From the NCBI RefSeq assembly GCF_003026105.1, contig NZ_PYNW01000009.1:62001-126000 (forward strand): a stretch of DNA of 64,000 nt. The letters are read 5' to 3'. Below the pieces are notes generated by a model. The model saw nothing but the letters and a program-made list of their open reading frames with translations. It was not told where the DNA came from and did no database searches. Positions 41,379 through 51,691 of the stretch are shown one piece after another. Position 1 is the first letter of the stretch, and each line of letters begins with the position of its first letter. The position numbers were made by a program, and so were the translations under genes. Source of the stretch: Photobacterium sp. GB-56 (GTDB taxonomy: Bacteria > Pseudomonadota > Gammaproteobacteria > Enterobacterales > Vibrionaceae).

Positions 41379-42107
41379 TTAGCTTTTTGGTTGGCTATCA
41401 AGTAGCTGACGTAATGCTGCAGGCGGCTGATAACCAGGGATCATCGTACCATCAGCGAGAATAATAGCAGGCGTACCGTTCACACCCATTGCAACACCAA
41501 GCTCGTATTGTGCACGCACTAAATCTGGACGAGGTGTGATCTTACTTGTATCAAAATTGCCGCTCTTCGCATCATCCATCGCTTTTGCACGATCTTTAGC
41601 ACCCCAGATCGCACTCATTTGATTAAAGTTGCCAGAACGCTCACCACCACGAGGGAAGGCTAAATAACGAACAGTAATGCCTTCATCATTATAACCTTTG
41701 ATATCATTATGTAATTTACGACAATAGCCACAGCTTGTATCGGTGAACACGGTAACGACATATTTTTCGTTCTTTGCAGGATAGACAATCATGTCTTTTT
41801 CCATCGCTGCAATTTTATCCTTGTTCATTTTTGCCATTTTTTGCTCTGTTAAGTTAACAGGCTGCGCACCATTATTTTCGTATAAGTGACCAACGACAAA
41901 ATACTTACCATCATCAGAAGCATAAACAATGCCACGCTCTGTCATAATTTCATTTAATCCTGAAATCGGAGACGCTTCAATCGATGAAGGGGTTAAGCCG
42001 ACTTTCGCAAGTTGCTGACTAATCGCCGCTTCATCTGGCTTCGCTGCCGCTGAAAAAGCCGTTAAAGCAACCGCTGTTGCCACAATTGTTCGGCTGATAA
42101 AGTGCAT
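41379..42107 (-). CDS. dsbC: periplasmic protein disulfide isomerase DsbC
   Basis: DsbC reshuffles wrong disulfides in the periplasm and is kept reduced by DsbD. The 242-residue precursor has a signal peptide ending near AAA (residue 22), a dimerisation domain, a linker helix and a thioredoxin fold with the active site CGYC at 126-129. A cis-Pro loop appears as VNGTPAIIL. Its place between xerD and recJ is conserved. Confidence 0.96.
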   Translation of the reverse strand: MHFISRTIVATAVALTAFSAAAKPDEAAISQQLAKVGLTPSSIEASPISGLNEIMTERGIVYASDDGKYFVVGHLYENNGAQPVNLTEQKMAKMNKDKIAAMEKDMIVYPAKNEKYVVTVFTDTSCGYCRKLHNDIKGYNDEGITVRYLAFPRGGERSGNFNQMSAIWGAKDRAKAMDDAKSGNFDTSKITPRPDLVRAQYELGVAMGVNGTPAIILADGTMIPGYQPPAALRQLLDSQPKS

Positions 42108-42267
42108 TTAATTTATCCTTAATTAATGATGATACTCTCAATCTTTATGAGACCTAATTCATCGTAAAATAGTTTCAAATTTTCTACTCTCATTTGCTAG
42201 GCAAGAATAAGTCAACTCTAACGGAACGCAAACAGTATTCACGAATTTACCTAACACTCTCTCACAA

Positions 42268-43164
42268 TTATGCGCGAGGATGGTGAGTTTGGTGTAATTG
42301 TTTTAACCTTTCCGTTGCAACATGGGTATAAATTTGTGTGGTTGATAGGTCACTATGTCCAAGCAACATTTGTACCACACGAAGATCAGCACCGTAATTT
42401 AATAAGTGCGTTGCAAAGGCGTGACGCATCACGTGAGGTGATAATGTTTCTGCATCAATTCCCGCTAAAACAGCATAGTGTTTAATCCGATGCCAAAACG
42501 TTTGACGGGTCATTTGTCTTGCTCGACGACTCGGAAATAACACATCAGAGCTTTTTTCTCCCAGCAGTTGCGGACGCCCCGTATCAATAAATTGTTCAAT
42601 CCAATCGACAGCATTTTCTCCCATCGGGACTAATCGCTCTTTATCACCTTTACCAGTAATGCGAACGACACCTTGGCGCAAGCTAATATTTTCCATAGTT
42701 AATGTCACAAGCTCGGTTACACGCAAGCCTGTTGCATACAACAATTCAAGCATCGCTTTATCGCGCAGTTCAATCGGATCATTAACATCGGGCGCTTCTA
42801 ATAACGCATCCACTTGTGCTTCACTTAAATCTTTGGGTAAGCGTTTGGGTAATTTAGGTGTCACTAGCATCGCACTCGGATCGTCATCACGCATCTTTTC
42901 ACGATGTAAATATTGAAATAAACGGCGAATAGCAGAAACCATACGTGCACGTGAGGTTTGCTTATAATCTTTATCAAATAACCATTGCTGATAACGCTGT
43001 AAATCATCAACTGAAACACTGATGACATTACGTGATTCTTGTTTTAACCAGCGTAATAGCTTGGTTAAATCATTGCGGTAAGACGACAAGGTATTTTCAG
43101 ATAATCCTCGCTCCATCCACATCGCATCCAGAAAACGTTCGATAATAACGTCATCGTTTTCCAT
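42268..43164 (-). CDS. xerD: site-specific tyrosine recombinase XerD
   Basis: XerD acts with XerC at dif to resolve chromosome dimers under FtsK control. The 298-residue protein equals the E. coli length. It has an N-terminal SAM-like core-binding domain and the catalytic domain with the Arg of YATGLRVTELV, HVMRHAFATHLL (His and Arg), LGHSDLSTTQIYTH (His and nucleophile Tyr). It is chromosomal and next to dsbC and recJ, so it is the housekeeping recombinase and not an integrase. Confidence 0.97.
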   Translation of the reverse strand: MENDDVIIERFLDAMWMERGLSENTLSSYRNDLTKLLRWLKQESRNVISVSVDDLQRYQQWLFDKDYKQTSRARMVSAIRRLFQYLHREKMRDDDPSAMLVTPKLPKRLPKDLSEAQVDALLEAPDVNDPIELRDKAMLELLYATGLRVTELVTLTMENISLRQGVVRITGKGDKERLVPMGENAVDWIEQFIDTGRPQLLGEKSSDVLFPSRRARQMTRQTFWHRIKHYAVLAGIDAETLSPHVMRHAFATHLLNYGADLRVVQMLLGHSDLSTTQIYTHVATERLKQLHQTHHPRA

Positions 43165-43378
43165 TTTTCACTCCAAAATCTGTGTTAGCAAAGCTTCAAC
43201 ACATGGATAAAAACACAGTACTTTCATTCATCATAGGATATTTTAAAGCAAAAGTAACGAGGCTTATTACAACAGACAATAAGTGAAAAAATATCGGATG
43301 CTTTTATTCACTTTATTGAGCTTGTAAGGTCATTACAGGTACACTCAAACAATAAATAAAAATACTAGGATACTCAGC

Positions 43379-43900
43379 ATGAAAATCGGTTTGTTTTATG
43401 GCTCAACCACCTGCTATACCGAAATGGCAGCAGAAAAGATCCGTGATTGTATTGGTCCCGAGCTGATTGAACTGCGTAATATTAAAGAAGCAGACATCAA
43501 TGAGATGAACCAGTTTGATATGCTTATTTTAGGTATTTCAACCTGGGACTTTGGTGAACTGCAAGAAGATTGGGAAGCCGTGTGGCAGCAGCTTGATGGA
43601 TTACGTTTAACCAATAAAACCATTGCATTGTTTGGCTTAGGCGATCAAGAAGGTTACACCGAGTGGTTCCTTGATGCGATGGGAATGCTGCATGACAAGC
43701 TATTAGAAGCAGGCGTTCAATTTATTGGCTACTGGCCCAATGATGATAGCTACCAATTTGAAGCATCAAAAGCCCTTACTGACGATAAAAAATTCTTTGT
43801 CGGTCTTGCGCTGGATGAAGACTCACAATACGAACATTCCGATCAACGTATCACCCAGTGGTGTGAGCAAATTATGCTTGAGTACGCCGAAACCTTGTGA
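43379..43900 (+). CDS. fldB: flavodoxin FldB
   Basis: FldB is a long-chain FMN flavodoxin, an electron carrier in the cytoplasm. The 173 residues match the E. coli FldB length. The FMN phosphate loop [12 protein letters not shown] lies near residues 8-19, and [13 protein letters not shown] and [13 protein letters not shown] form the flavin-binding loops. As in E. coli it is divergent from xerD. Confidence 0.95.
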   Translation: MKIGLFYGSTTCYTEMAAEKIRDCIGPELIELRNIKEADINEMNQFDMLILGISTWDFGELQEDWEAVWQQLDGLRLTNKTIALFGLGDQEGYTEWFLDAMGMLHDKLLEAGVQFIGYWPNDDSYQFEASKALTDDKKFFVGLALDEDSQYEHSDQRITQWCEQIMLEYAETL

Positions 43901-43923
43901 GCAATCACATTGCATATATCAAC

Positions 43924-43952
43924 AAAAAGGGATGCACATGGCATCCCTTTTC
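43924..43952. terminator. bidirectional terminator between fldB and brnQ
   Basis: Arms AAAGGGATGC and GCATCCCTTT with a 5-nt loop lie between convergent genes. Confidence 0.9.
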
Positions 43953-43974
43953 TATCTCTATCTCAACAGTGAAT

Positions 43975-45288
43975 TTACGCTAGCTTATCTTGTGGCCCCA
44001 TCGCTTTGCCACCGACAAAGCGCGTGATCGCAAGCGCAATCAAAGTCGGTAATACCCAAGCCATACCATAATTAAATAGTGGTAAATCACTGAACATTGA
44101 TACATCAAACTTCAAGTATTTCGCCACATCAATCATGCTAAAGATAAAAGAAACCAACAACACAACACGGTATGATAAACGTGGATTCGGTAACCATTTA
44201 CGTACTAAGGTTAATGCGACCAGTGCAATCGCAACTGGATACAAAGCAAATAACACAGGTACAGATAACGCAATCAACTGGTTCAAACCCACATTGGCTA
44301 CCACCGCACAAATTACCGCCAAAATCACCGCCCACTTTTTGTAAGACAGTGACGTTAAAGAGCTGAAGTAATCTGCACATGCACTGATCAAACCGATCGC
44401 TGTCGTTAAACAGGCAAGTAATACAATTGCAGATAGGATCACCTGACCCGGCGCACCAAATAACGCCATCACATAGCCAGTTAAGATAACGCCACCATTA
44501 GCCGCATTAGGTGCAATCGCTGTACTGGTCGCGCCTAAGTAAAATAATGAGATATATACAAAGGCTAAGCCTGCTGCAGCAATAAGACCGGCGTAGATCA
44601 GGTAGGTACAGGTTGTTTTTTCATCACTAACACCTTTACTGCGGATCACATCCACAATCAGCATACCAAACATCAAGGCCGCGAAAGTATCCATGGTGTT
44701 ATAGCCTTCAAGGAAACCTTTCGTAAACGCCTGTGTTACATACTCACCTTGCGCTGCAACAATCGAACCTTGTGGATTTACAAATACTGCAATAGCCAGT
44801 ATAGCCAATACGATAAACAGTGCAGGTGTTAAGAACTTACCAATCATGTCGATCAGCTGGCCACGAGACCAAGCAAAAAAGAGGGCGACTGCAAAAAAGA
44901 TCACAGAAAAAGTCGTTAAGCTTGCTTGACCAGCATCTGCCGCCATAAATGGTTTTACTGCCATTTCATAAGCGACTAAACCTGTTCGCGGCGCAGCAAA
45001 AGCAGGACCAATAATAATAAAAATCAGCACCGCCATTAACGTTGCTATTTTTGAGGGTAAATCACGGGTTAACCCCTGCCAGCCACCACCTGCCATTGCA
45101 ACGGCAATAATGCCAATTAAAGGTAGACCAACGGCTGTAACTAAAAAGCCAAACATGGCCGAAAGCATATTTTCACCGGCAAGTTGACCTGCTAATGGTG
45201 GAAAAATAATATTCCCAGCACCAAGAAAGAAAGCGAAAGTCATAAAACCTAACGCTATAATGTCTGTTACTTTGAGTGTCTTTTTCAA
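43975..45288 (-). CDS. brnQ: branched-chain amino acid transporter BrnQ (LIVCS family)
   Basis: BrnQ imports leucine, isoleucine and valine by cation symport. The 437-residue protein has about 12 hydrophobic segments, and the start (DIIALGFMTFAFFLGAGNII) and FPPLAGQLAGEN are the family signature. It is monocistronic with a shared terminator. The long AT-rich upstream region contains a repeated 15-mer. Confidence 0.94.
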   Translation of the reverse strand: MKKTLKVTDIIALGFMTFAFFLGAGNIIFPPLAGQLAGENMLSAMFGFLVTAVGLPLIGIIAVAMAGGGWQGLTRDLPSKIATLMAVLIFIIIGPAFAAPRTGLVAYEMAVKPFMAADAGQASLTTFSVIFFAVALFFAWSRGQLIDMIGKFLTPALFIVLAILAIAVFVNPQGSIVAAQGEYVTQAFTKGFLEGYNTMDTFAALMFGMLIVDVIRSKGVSDEKTTCTYLIYAGLIAAAGLAFVYISLFYLGATSTAIAPNAANGGVILTGYVMALFGAPGQVILSAIVLLACLTTAIGLISACADYFSSLTSLSYKKWAVILAVICAVVANVGLNQLIALSVPVLFALYPVAIALVALTLVRKWLPNPRLSYRVVLLVSFIFSMIDVAKYLKFDVSMFSDLPLFNYGMAWVLPTLIALAITRFVGGKAMGPQDKLA

Positions 45289-45685
45289 ACTGCACCTTCC
45301 ACTCTTCTTATGGGTTACGTGTTGTGTTTTTATAATTATCCACGTTGATTACAAAATTAAACATATATAACCAACGAAAACATAATGGATAAAAACAGCA
45401 TTCTTGGCAATAGTGTAGAAATAAACACCACATAATACATAAACAAAGCATTAAAACCAGAATATAAAACCAATAAAAGAAACAGGAATAGAATATAAAA
45501 CCAACTAAACACAAAAGATTAAAATATAAACAAAAAGCAAACATAGTAGTTAACTATGTCAAAACAATAAAAGCGCAATAACCAAGCCGTTGTGATGATT
45601 AGTGTTATAACCATTACGGTTAATCGTTTATTCCATATTTAGCTCAAACTACTTAGCTCAAAACACAAGAAAAGGGAAAATAGCC
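45289..45685. promoter_or_regulatory. AT-rich divergent region between brnQ and trmN6
   Basis: About 400 bp with no credible gene. It carries the brnQ and trmN6 promoters. A direct repeat of 15 bases (AGAATATAAAACCAA) occurs at 45459-45473 and 45490-45504, exactly 31 bp apart. The rest is A-rich on the plus strand. Confidence 0.45.
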
Positions 45686-46408
45686 ATGTCACGCGGCTTT
45701 AGTTTTAAACAATTTCACGTCAATGATTTAGGCTGCGGAATGCCTATCAGCACCGATGGTGTATTGCTAGGAGCATGGGCAGCTATGCCTCGACAAGGTA
45801 GAGTGGTGGATATTGGTACAGGCAGTGGTTTATTAGCACTCATGGCTGCACAGCGGACAAGCACGTTAGCTTTACCTATTACTATCGAAGCTATCGAAAT
45901 CGATCCACAAGCCGCAGCGGCAGCACGCCAAAATTTCACAAATTCACCTTGGCATCTACGCTTACAGTGTATTGAACAAGATGTCACTGAATGGCGACAT
46001 ACACAGCCCCCTAATAGTATTAATGCGATTGTGTGTAACCCCCCTTATTTCAATTTTGGTCAGCAAGCAGAGCAATCACACCGTGCTACTGCTCGACATA
46101 CCGATACGTTTAGCCATCAACAGCTACTTAAAACGCTTCAATGGCTTCTTACAGAAGAAGGGATCGCCAGTATTATCTTGCCAAGTTACGAAGGACAGCG
46201 TTTAATTGAAGCCGCTGCTGAATATCATTTACATTGTATTGAACGTTGTGATGTCCAAAGCACCGAGAAAAAAGCACCGATTCGATTACTTCTACAATTG
46301 AGTAAAAAGAAACAAACCTGTTATTCATCTCACCTTTGCATTCATAACAATGGTGATTATTCAATTGAATTCAAAGCATTAACGAAAGATTTCTATCTGA
46401 AAATGTAA
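45686..46408 (+). CDS. trmN6: tRNA1(Val) (adenine(37)-N6)-methyltransferase
   Basis: TrmN6 (YfiC) methylates A37 of tRNA1-Val. The 240-residue protein is a class I SAM methyltransferase with the cofactor loop VDIGTGSGLLALM near residue 38 and the N6-adenine signature CNPPYFNF near 116. It lies just before srmB, as in E. coli (yfiC-srmB side by side), although there the genes are divergent. Confidence 0.94.
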   Translation: MSRGFSFKQFHVNDLGCGMPISTDGVLLGAWAAMPRQGRVVDIGTGSGLLALMAAQRTSTLALPITIEAIEIDPQAAAAARQNFTNSPWHLRLQCIEQDVTEWRHTQPPNSINAIVCNPPYFNFGQQAEQSHRATARHTDTFSHQQLLKTLQWLLTEEGIASIILPSYEGQRLIEAAAEYHLHCIERCDVQSTEKKAPIRLLLQLSKKKQTCYSSHLCIHNNGDYSIEFKALTKDFYLKM

Positions 46409-46601
46409 CCGAATACGACATTTATATCCCCTGTAAACGTTGTAATAATCATCAATGATTAACGTTTTTATGTTTTAATCGGTGTCACTTACGCCAAGAG
46501 TGGCTATAATGCCGCCCCTTAAATATTAATACCCTTGTTGTTATTCTTTGTAATTGGCATACGATAATGACACATAGCATTTGTCTTGGGAGAGATAACT
46601 G

Positions 46602-47852
46602 GTGAGAGACTTTTCCGAATTAGAGTTAGATAGCGAGCTGTTACGAGCAATTGAAGAAATCGGCTATAGCCGCCCAACAGTGGTTCAAGCGCAGGCTATC
46701 CCTCATGCCCTTGACGGTAAAGATGTAATGGCTTCTGCGCCAACAGGGACCGGAAAAACAGCAGCCTTTCTTCTACCGATGATCCAACACTTGCAAGATT
46801 TCCCACGTAAAAGACCGGGACCTGCACGTATTCTGATCTTAACGCCAACGCGTGAACTTGCCATTCAAGTTGCCGATCAAGCAAGAGCATTAGCAAAATA
46901 TACAACACTAAAAGTATTTACCATCACAGGTGGTATCTCATATGACGAACATGCCGAAATGCTGGGTAAAACTCAGGATATCGTGGTAGCAACACCAGGT
47001 CGTCTTATGGAGTACATTGAAGCTGAGAAATTTGACTGTCGTGCTATCGAGTGTTTGATCCTTGATGAAGCCGATCGCATGTTAGACATGGGCTTTGGTA
47101 AAATTGTTGAGCGTCTTAACCATGAGTGTCGCTGGCGTCGTCAAAGCTTATTGTTCTCCGCTACCTTAGAAGGTAAAGGTGTACGTGAGTTTTCAGAAAC
47201 AATTTTGAATGAGCCTGTTGAAGTAAATGCAGATCCTTCTCGCCGCGAACGTAAAAAGATCCACCAAATGTACCTTCGTTGTGACAATATGGATCACAAG
47301 CTTGCTCTGTTAGAAAACATCATTAAAGAGCAAGCTGAACGCACGATCATCTTTGTCAAAACACGTGAGCGCCTAGCTGTACTTCGTGGTCAACTAGAAG
47401 CCATGGGCATCCCTTGTAACTGGATCCAAGGTGAAATGGCACAGGCTGCACGTACAAACATGATCACTCGTTTTCGTGATGGTGTTGTGAACGTATTAAT
47501 TGCGACAGACGTTGCTGCACGTGGTATTGATTTACCTGATGTTAGCCATGTGATCAACTTTGATCTACCTCGTACAGCTGAAGTTTATGTACACCGTATT
47601 GGTCGTACTGCACGAGCGGGTAAGAAAGGAACGGCAATCTCCTTGGTTGAAGCACATGATCAAAGCATGATTGAACGTATCAGCCGCTACATGAAAGAAG
47701 AAGTGCCAGAACGCTTTATTCATGGCCTACGTCCACAGACCAAAAAAGCAAGCACTGCCAAGAAAAAGAAAAAAGTGAGTAAAAAAGTAAAAGAAGCGAA
47801 AGCGAAAAAGAAAATCAAACAAGCGGCAAAAAAAGGCCAAGCTAAATCGTAA
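46602..47852 (+). CDS. srmB: ATP-dependent RNA helicase SrmB
   Basis: SrmB is a DEAD-box helicase for early 50S subunit assembly. The 416-residue protein carries the motifs APTGTGKT (I), PTRELA (Ia), DEAD (II), FSAT in place of SAT (III), ATDVAARGID (V) and HRIGRTARAG (VI). The Lys-rich tail (about 380-416) is typical. The start is the GTG at 46602, with GGGAGAG about 8 nt upstream. A terminator follows. Confidence 0.96.
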   Translation: MRDFSELELDSELLRAIEEIGYSRPTVVQAQAIPHALDGKDVMASAPTGTGKTAAFLLPMIQHLQDFPRKRPGPARILILTPTRELAIQVADQARALAKYTTLKVFTITGGISYDEHAEMLGKTQDIVVATPGRLMEYIEAEKFDCRAIECLILDEADRMLDMGFGKIVERLNHECRWRRQSLLFSATLEGKGVREFSETILNEPVEVNADPSRRERKKIHQMYLRCDNMDHKLALLENIIKEQAERTIIFVKTRERLAVLRGQLEAMGIPCNWIQGEMAQAARTNMITRFRDGVVNVLIATDVAARGIDLPDVSHVINFDLPRTAEVYVHRIGRTARAGKKGTAISLVEAHDQSMIERISRYMKEEVPERFIHGLRPQTKKASTAKKKKKVSKKVKEAKAKKKIKQAAKKGQAKS

Positions 47853-47880
47853 TTTCTCTTTTACCACATAGATAAAACAA

Positions 47881-47910
47881 CAAGGCCAACTTTCACGAGT
47901 TGGCCTTTTT
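47881..47910 (+). terminator. terminator of srmB
   Basis: Arms AAGGCCAACT and AGTTGGCCTT around a 6-nt loop are followed by T5. It also faces yaaA and may act in both directions. Confidence 0.92.
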
Positions 47911-47933
47911 CATTTAAAAACAATTATTTATTA

Positions 47934-48707
47934 CTATTGTTCTTCACGCTTAAATACGAATTCTTTCGCTGTTGATTCTGCTTCAACAAAATAATAACCC
48001 GCGGTATCAAATTCTTTTAAAGCTTCAATCGATGTGATTTGATTATCAAGAATGTAACGCGCCATCATGCCACGGGCTTTTTTGGCGTAAAAGCTGATCA
48101 CTTTATAATTACCGTTCTTACAATCTTTAAAAACAGGTGTGATAAGTTGAGCATTCAACTTCTTCGGTTTCACCGATTTAAAATATTCGTTAGATGCAAG
48201 GTTGATCAGAATATCATCGCCCTGCTCTACTAATGCTTGGTTCAATTTATCGGTAATGATATCCCCCCAAAATTGATACAGATTAGTACCGCGAGGGTTC
48301 GCTAATTTCGTCCCCATCTCTAAGCGGTAAGGTTGCATCAAATCTAATGGACGCAATAAACCATATAAACCCGAAAGCATACGTAAATGCTGTTGAGCAT
48401 AAGCAAACTGTTGTTCTGTCATGGTTTCAGCCGCAAGACCAGTATAAACATCTCCTTTAAAAGCCAATATTGCCTGACGAGCATTGTCTTGCGTAAATTG
48501 TGGCTGCCACTCAGCAAAACGAGCTGCATTCAAACCTGCAATTTTATCGCTCACTTTCATTAAGCTCGCAATATCCATTGGCGTTAACTCACGACATACA
48601 TCAATCAGTTCAGCAGAGTGATCCGTTAGCTCTGGCAAAGTATAGGTTGATGTTACCAATGGCGATTCATAATCAAGGGTTTTAGCGGGGGAAACCACAA
48701 TTAACAT
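47934..48707 (-). CDS. yaaA: peroxide stress protein YaaA
   Basis: YaaA (DUF328) lowers intracellular free iron under hydrogen peroxide stress and binds DNA in E. coli. I start at the ATG at 48707 ([16 protein letters not shown]), giving 257 residues as in E. coli; an AGGA lies about 9 nt upstream. The frame opens 60 nt earlier, which adds a tail with no counterpart. The conserved segments [31 protein letters not shown] and [14 protein letters not shown] are present. The long second one contains the family core [14 protein letters not shown]. Confidence 0.94.
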   Translation of the reverse strand: MLIVVSPAKTLDYESPLVTSTYTLPELTDHSAELIDVCRELTPMDIASLMKVSDKIAGLNAARFAEWQPQFTQDNARQAILAFKGDVYTGLAAETMTEQQFAYAQQHLRMLSGLYGLLRPLDLMQPYRLEMGTKLANPRGTNLYQFWGDIITDKLNQALVEQGDDILINLASNEYFKSVKPKKLNAQLITPVFKDCKNGNYKVISFYAKKARGMMARYILDNQITSIEALKEFDTAGYYFVEAESTAKEFVFKREEQ

Positions 48708-48756
48708 AAGGCTTTTTCCTTTAAAGTCTGACTTGAAAAGATTATCACTAAACAAC

Positions 48757-48786
48757 AAAAAAGCCACTTAGAAACTAAGTGGCTTT
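48757..48786 (-). terminator. terminator of the alanine/sodium symporter gene
   Basis: Arms AAGCCACTTAG and CTAAGTGGCTT with an AAA loop have a T-run on the minus strand. Confidence 0.9.
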
Positions 48787-48810
48787 GGTTATTTCAGTAA
48801 TAGGCGTTCA

Positions 48811-50238
48811 CTATGATTTACTCTTATCCCAAATGCCTTCTTCTAACTGGGCATGAAGCTCTGGGTAATCATTACTATCAAACGTCGGCACCTTACCCAG
48901 CGATAACTGTTTATTGTAATCAGTAGCCAACTTCACCACAGTGCCTGACAGTAAAACAATCGCGACTAAGTTAATCAGTGCCATCATTCCCATTGAGACA
49001 TCGGCCATTGCCCATACCGTTGGCAGATCAGCTAACGCCCCAAACATCACCATAAAGAGCACCACAACACGAAAAATATTCAAGCCAATTTTATGGTTAT
49101 GCTCAAGAAAAATAAGGTTGGTTTCAGCATAGGAATAATTAGCAACGAGCGATGTAAACGCAAAGAAGAAAATTGCAACGGCAATAAACACAGAGCCCCA
49201 ATCGCCGACTTGCGAGCTCAAGGCACGCTGAGTTAACTCAATCCCTGTCACTTCACTATGGGGAACATATTCGCCAGACATCAAAATAATCGCGACAGTG
49301 GATGAACAGATCACCATTGTATCCATAAATACCCCCAGCATTTGCACATATCCCTGCGAGGCAGGATGGGGCGGATAAGGTGTTGCAGAGGCTGCCGCAT
49401 TCGGTGCCGATCCCATGCCGGCTTCATTCGAAAATAAGCCACGCTTTAACCCATTAATCATTCCTTGCGCGATGGTATATCCCAGTGCTCCCGATGCCGC
49501 TTCTTCTAGACCGAAAGCACTGCGAAAAATCATCATGATAATATCAGGCAGTTTTTCTATGTTGATCGCCATAATATAAAGGGCAAGCACTAGATAACAT
49601 AATGCCATTGCAGGAACTAAAATTTCCGCGGTTCTTGCAATCGTACGCAAACCACCAAAGATGATCACTCCAGTCATGATCACAAGCCCAATACCAACAT
49701 ATATCGGTGACCAGCCAAAAGCGACATGAGCCGCCTGACTTATCGAGTTAGCTTGAACCGAGTTAAACACTAAGCCAAAAGCAATGATCAAAAAGACCGA
49801 GAACATAACGCCCATCCAGCGCATGCCTAATCCTTTTTCCATATAATACGCAGGACCACCACGATAATTACCATCATTATCGCGGGTTTTATAAAGCTGA
49901 GCTAATGCACTTTCTGCAAAAGCAGTCGCCATACCAAGCATAGCAATCAGCCACATCCAAAAAATCGCGCCGGGGCCACCCAAAGTTAAGGCCACGGCGA
50001 CTCCCGCCATATTACCTGTGCCGACTCTAGCCGCTAAGCTCGTACATAATGCTTGGAAGGAAGAAATTCCGGCACTGTCTGATTTGCGACTGTTTTTCAT
50101 CACCTTAAACATATGTCCAAAATGACGGAACTGGATAAAGCTCAAACGGTAGGTAAAGTAAATACCGACTCCTATCAGTAAATAAATTAATACCGAGCCC
50201 CAGAGTAAGTCATTTAAAAAGGTAATTTGGCTAGACAA
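48811..50238 (-). CDS. alanine/glycine:sodium symporter (AGCS family)
   Basis: A Na+-coupled importer of alanine or glycine. The 475-residue protein has about 10 hydrophobic segments. Family signatures are ARVGTGNMAGVAVALTLGGP, the segment AMLGMATAFAESALAQLYK, and GLFSNEAGMGSAPNAAASA. I take the TTG at 50238 as start because AGGA lies 6 nt upstream and it fits the first membrane segment; the open frame extends 75 nt further. Its promoter would lie in the 440-bp upstream region. No glycine riboswitch was found there. Confidence 0.9.
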   Translation of the reverse strand: MSSQITFLNDLLWGSVLIYLLIGVGIYFTYRLSFIQFRHFGHMFKVMKNSRKSDSAGISSFQALCTSLAARVGTGNMAGVAVALTLGGPGAIFWMWLIAMLGMATAFAESALAQLYKTRDNDGNYRGGPAYYMEKGLGMRWMGVMFSVFLIIAFGLVFNSVQANSISQAAHVAFGWSPIYVGIGLVIMTGVIIFGGLRTIARTAEILVPAMALCYLVLALYIMAINIEKLPDIIMMIFRSAFGLEEAASGALGYTIAQGMINGLKRGLFSNEAGMGSAPNAAASATPYPPHPASQGYVQMLGVFMDTMVICSSTVAIILMSGEYVPHSEVTGIELTQRALSSQVGDWGSVFIAVAIFFFAFTSLVANYSYAETNLIFLEHNHKIGLNIFRVVVLFMVMFGALADLPTVWAMADVSMGMMALINLVAIVLLSGTVVKLATDYNKQLSLGKVPTFDSNDYPELHAQLEEGIWDKSKS

Positions 50239-50682
50239 GTGGGTTCCTTCTACAACACCGTACGTATCGAATAAATAATGGCAATGGATGTGGTATCCAC
50301 CCAAGCAGCGCAAACTAAATCATTACAATTTAGTAACCAAACAGAGTGATTACACATGGATATTCCCTCTCTTATTTTTGTAAGTCTATTATGAGGGGAT
50401 ATATCAAAAAAATTTCATTCATTATCACATGAAATACACTAAGGGTATATTTTTTAAGTAAATATCTAAAAACTTCCCACTAAATCCAAACATAAATAAA
50501 GCCTAATCGCGAGTTGTTTTCTTACATTTTCGGTCATAAAAAGGATATATTTGACTTTTAGCACATAAAAATTTCATCTTTAAGCAACAAATGAGAAACA
50601 GTTCAATTTTACTCTACCCCATAGTGTGATAATTAATGACCTTGTAGCTTATATTTAGCTAGATCATAGGAAGAGGTGCTTT
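50239..50682. promoter_or_regulatory. divergent region between the AGCS symporter and the DUF3545 gene
   Basis: About 440 bp without a credible gene. It contains both promoters. I searched for the GGAGAG-type tandem aptamer of a glycine riboswitch, expected for some AGCS transporters, and saw none. Confidence 0.4.
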
Positions 50683-50865
50683 ATGGATAGCTTTGCATTT
50701 GATGATATGTTCACCACAGAAACCGTCTCTCGTCGCTCTCGAGCAAAACCTGAAAAACGTAAATGGCGTGAAATCGAAGCCTTAAAAGATCGTCAACGAC
50801 TTCGTCGTGAACTTCAAGATATGGATATGTGCGGTAGTTACAATGCCGATGAATTCGACTTTTAA
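50683..50865 (+). CDS. DUF3545 family small protein
   Basis: A 60-residue, highly charged protein of the DUF3545 family, found in Vibrionaceae and relatives. The core KRKWREIEALKDRQRL is a basic helix, followed by an acidic tail ending ADEFDF. Function is unknown; the charge pattern could fit binding to RNA, DNA or the ribosome, which is inference. GGAAGAGG lies before the ATG, and a strong terminator follows. Confidence 0.85.
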   Translation: MDSFAFDDMFTTETVSRRSRAKPEKRKWREIEALKDRQRLRRELQDMDMCGSYNADEFDF

Positions 50866-50888
50866 CAGACAGTTCCAGACTAAAAAAA

Positions 50889-50917
50889 CAAAACGCCAGC
50901 ATTTTGCTGGCGTTTTG
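50889..50917. terminator. bidirectional terminator between the DUF3545 gene and ung
   Basis: Arms CAAAACGCCAGC and GCTGGCGTTTTG with an ATTTT loop lie between convergent genes. Confidence 0.93.
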
Positions 50918-50936
50918 TTTTTAGAAATAAATTCAC

Positions 50937-51599
50937 TTATAGCTGCCAATTAATCACTGATTTCCCCATTTCAGCGAGTAACTGATTGGTTTTAGAAAAA
51001 TGCTGACAACCAAAGAACCCCCGGTATGCAGATAACGGTGAAGGATGCGCTGAATGTAAAACATGATGACGCTCGGTATCTATCTTTTTACCTTTTTTCT
51101 GAGCATGGGCGCCCCACAGTAAAAAGATCACTCCCTCTGTATTATCATTAATGTACTCAATCGCACGATCGGTAAATGTTTCCCAACCAATCTTAGCGTG
51201 AGAATGCGCGCTCCCTTGCTCTACTGTTAGGACGGTATTAAGTAATAAAACACCTTGCTCTGCCCACGGCTGTAAATAACCATGTTCAGGTACTACAAAG
51301 CCTTCAATGTCAGTGGCTAATTCTTTATACATATTCGCCAATGACGGTGGCGTTTTAACTCCTGGAAGTACAGAGAAACTTAATCCATGAGCTTGCTTTG
51401 GCCCATGGTAAGGATCTTGTCCTAAAATCACGACCTTGGTGTTCTCTAATGGCGTAGAAGTGAATGCATTAAAGATATCTTGTTGAGGAGGAAATACCAC
51501 TTTTCCTGATGCACGAGCAGCGTCAACCGCCTGTTCAATCCCAGAAAAATACGCTTGTGCTCGTTGTTGCTCGATAAATGTAGACCAGCTAGCGGTCAT
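50937..51599 (-). CDS. ung: uracil-DNA glycosylase (family 1)
   Basis: Ung excises uracil from DNA to start base-excision repair. The 220-residue protein has the active-site loop GQDPYHGP (catalytic Asp62) and the DNA-intercalation loop [13 protein letters not shown] near residue 183. It sits near nfo, which processes the abasic sites Ung creates, and near grcA, as in E. coli. Confidence 0.97.
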   Translation of the reverse strand: MTASWSTFIEQQRAQAYFSGIEQAVDAARASGKVVFPPQQDIFNAFTSTPLENTKVVILGQDPYHGPKQAHGLSFSVLPGVKTPPSLANMYKELATDIEGFVVPEHGYLQPWAEQGVLLLNTVLTVEQGSAHSHAKIGWETFTDRAIEYINDNTEGVIFLLWGAHAQKKGKKIDTERHHVLHSAHPSPLSAYRGFFGCQHFSKTNQLLAEMGKSVINWQL

Positions 51600-51691
51600 A
51601 AATACTTCCTCATAAATAGAATTTACTCAGTAAGAATATCAAAATCAGATCACAAGCGAGATAAATAATCGACGCCTTCATTTATAGCCAC

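Noticed and set aside
42268-43164. Integrase marking a genomic island
   Set aside because: The tyrosine recombinase has XerD length and motifs and sits in the conserved xerD-dsbC-recJ row.
45308-45544. 78-codon hydrophobic ORF upstream of brnQ
   Set aside because: It is a low-complexity reading of A-rich intergenic DNA, full of Cys, Phe and Leu, with no ribosome-binding site.
50239-50682. Glycine riboswitch before the AGCS symporter
   Set aside because: No tandem aptamer sequence could be found in either half of the region.
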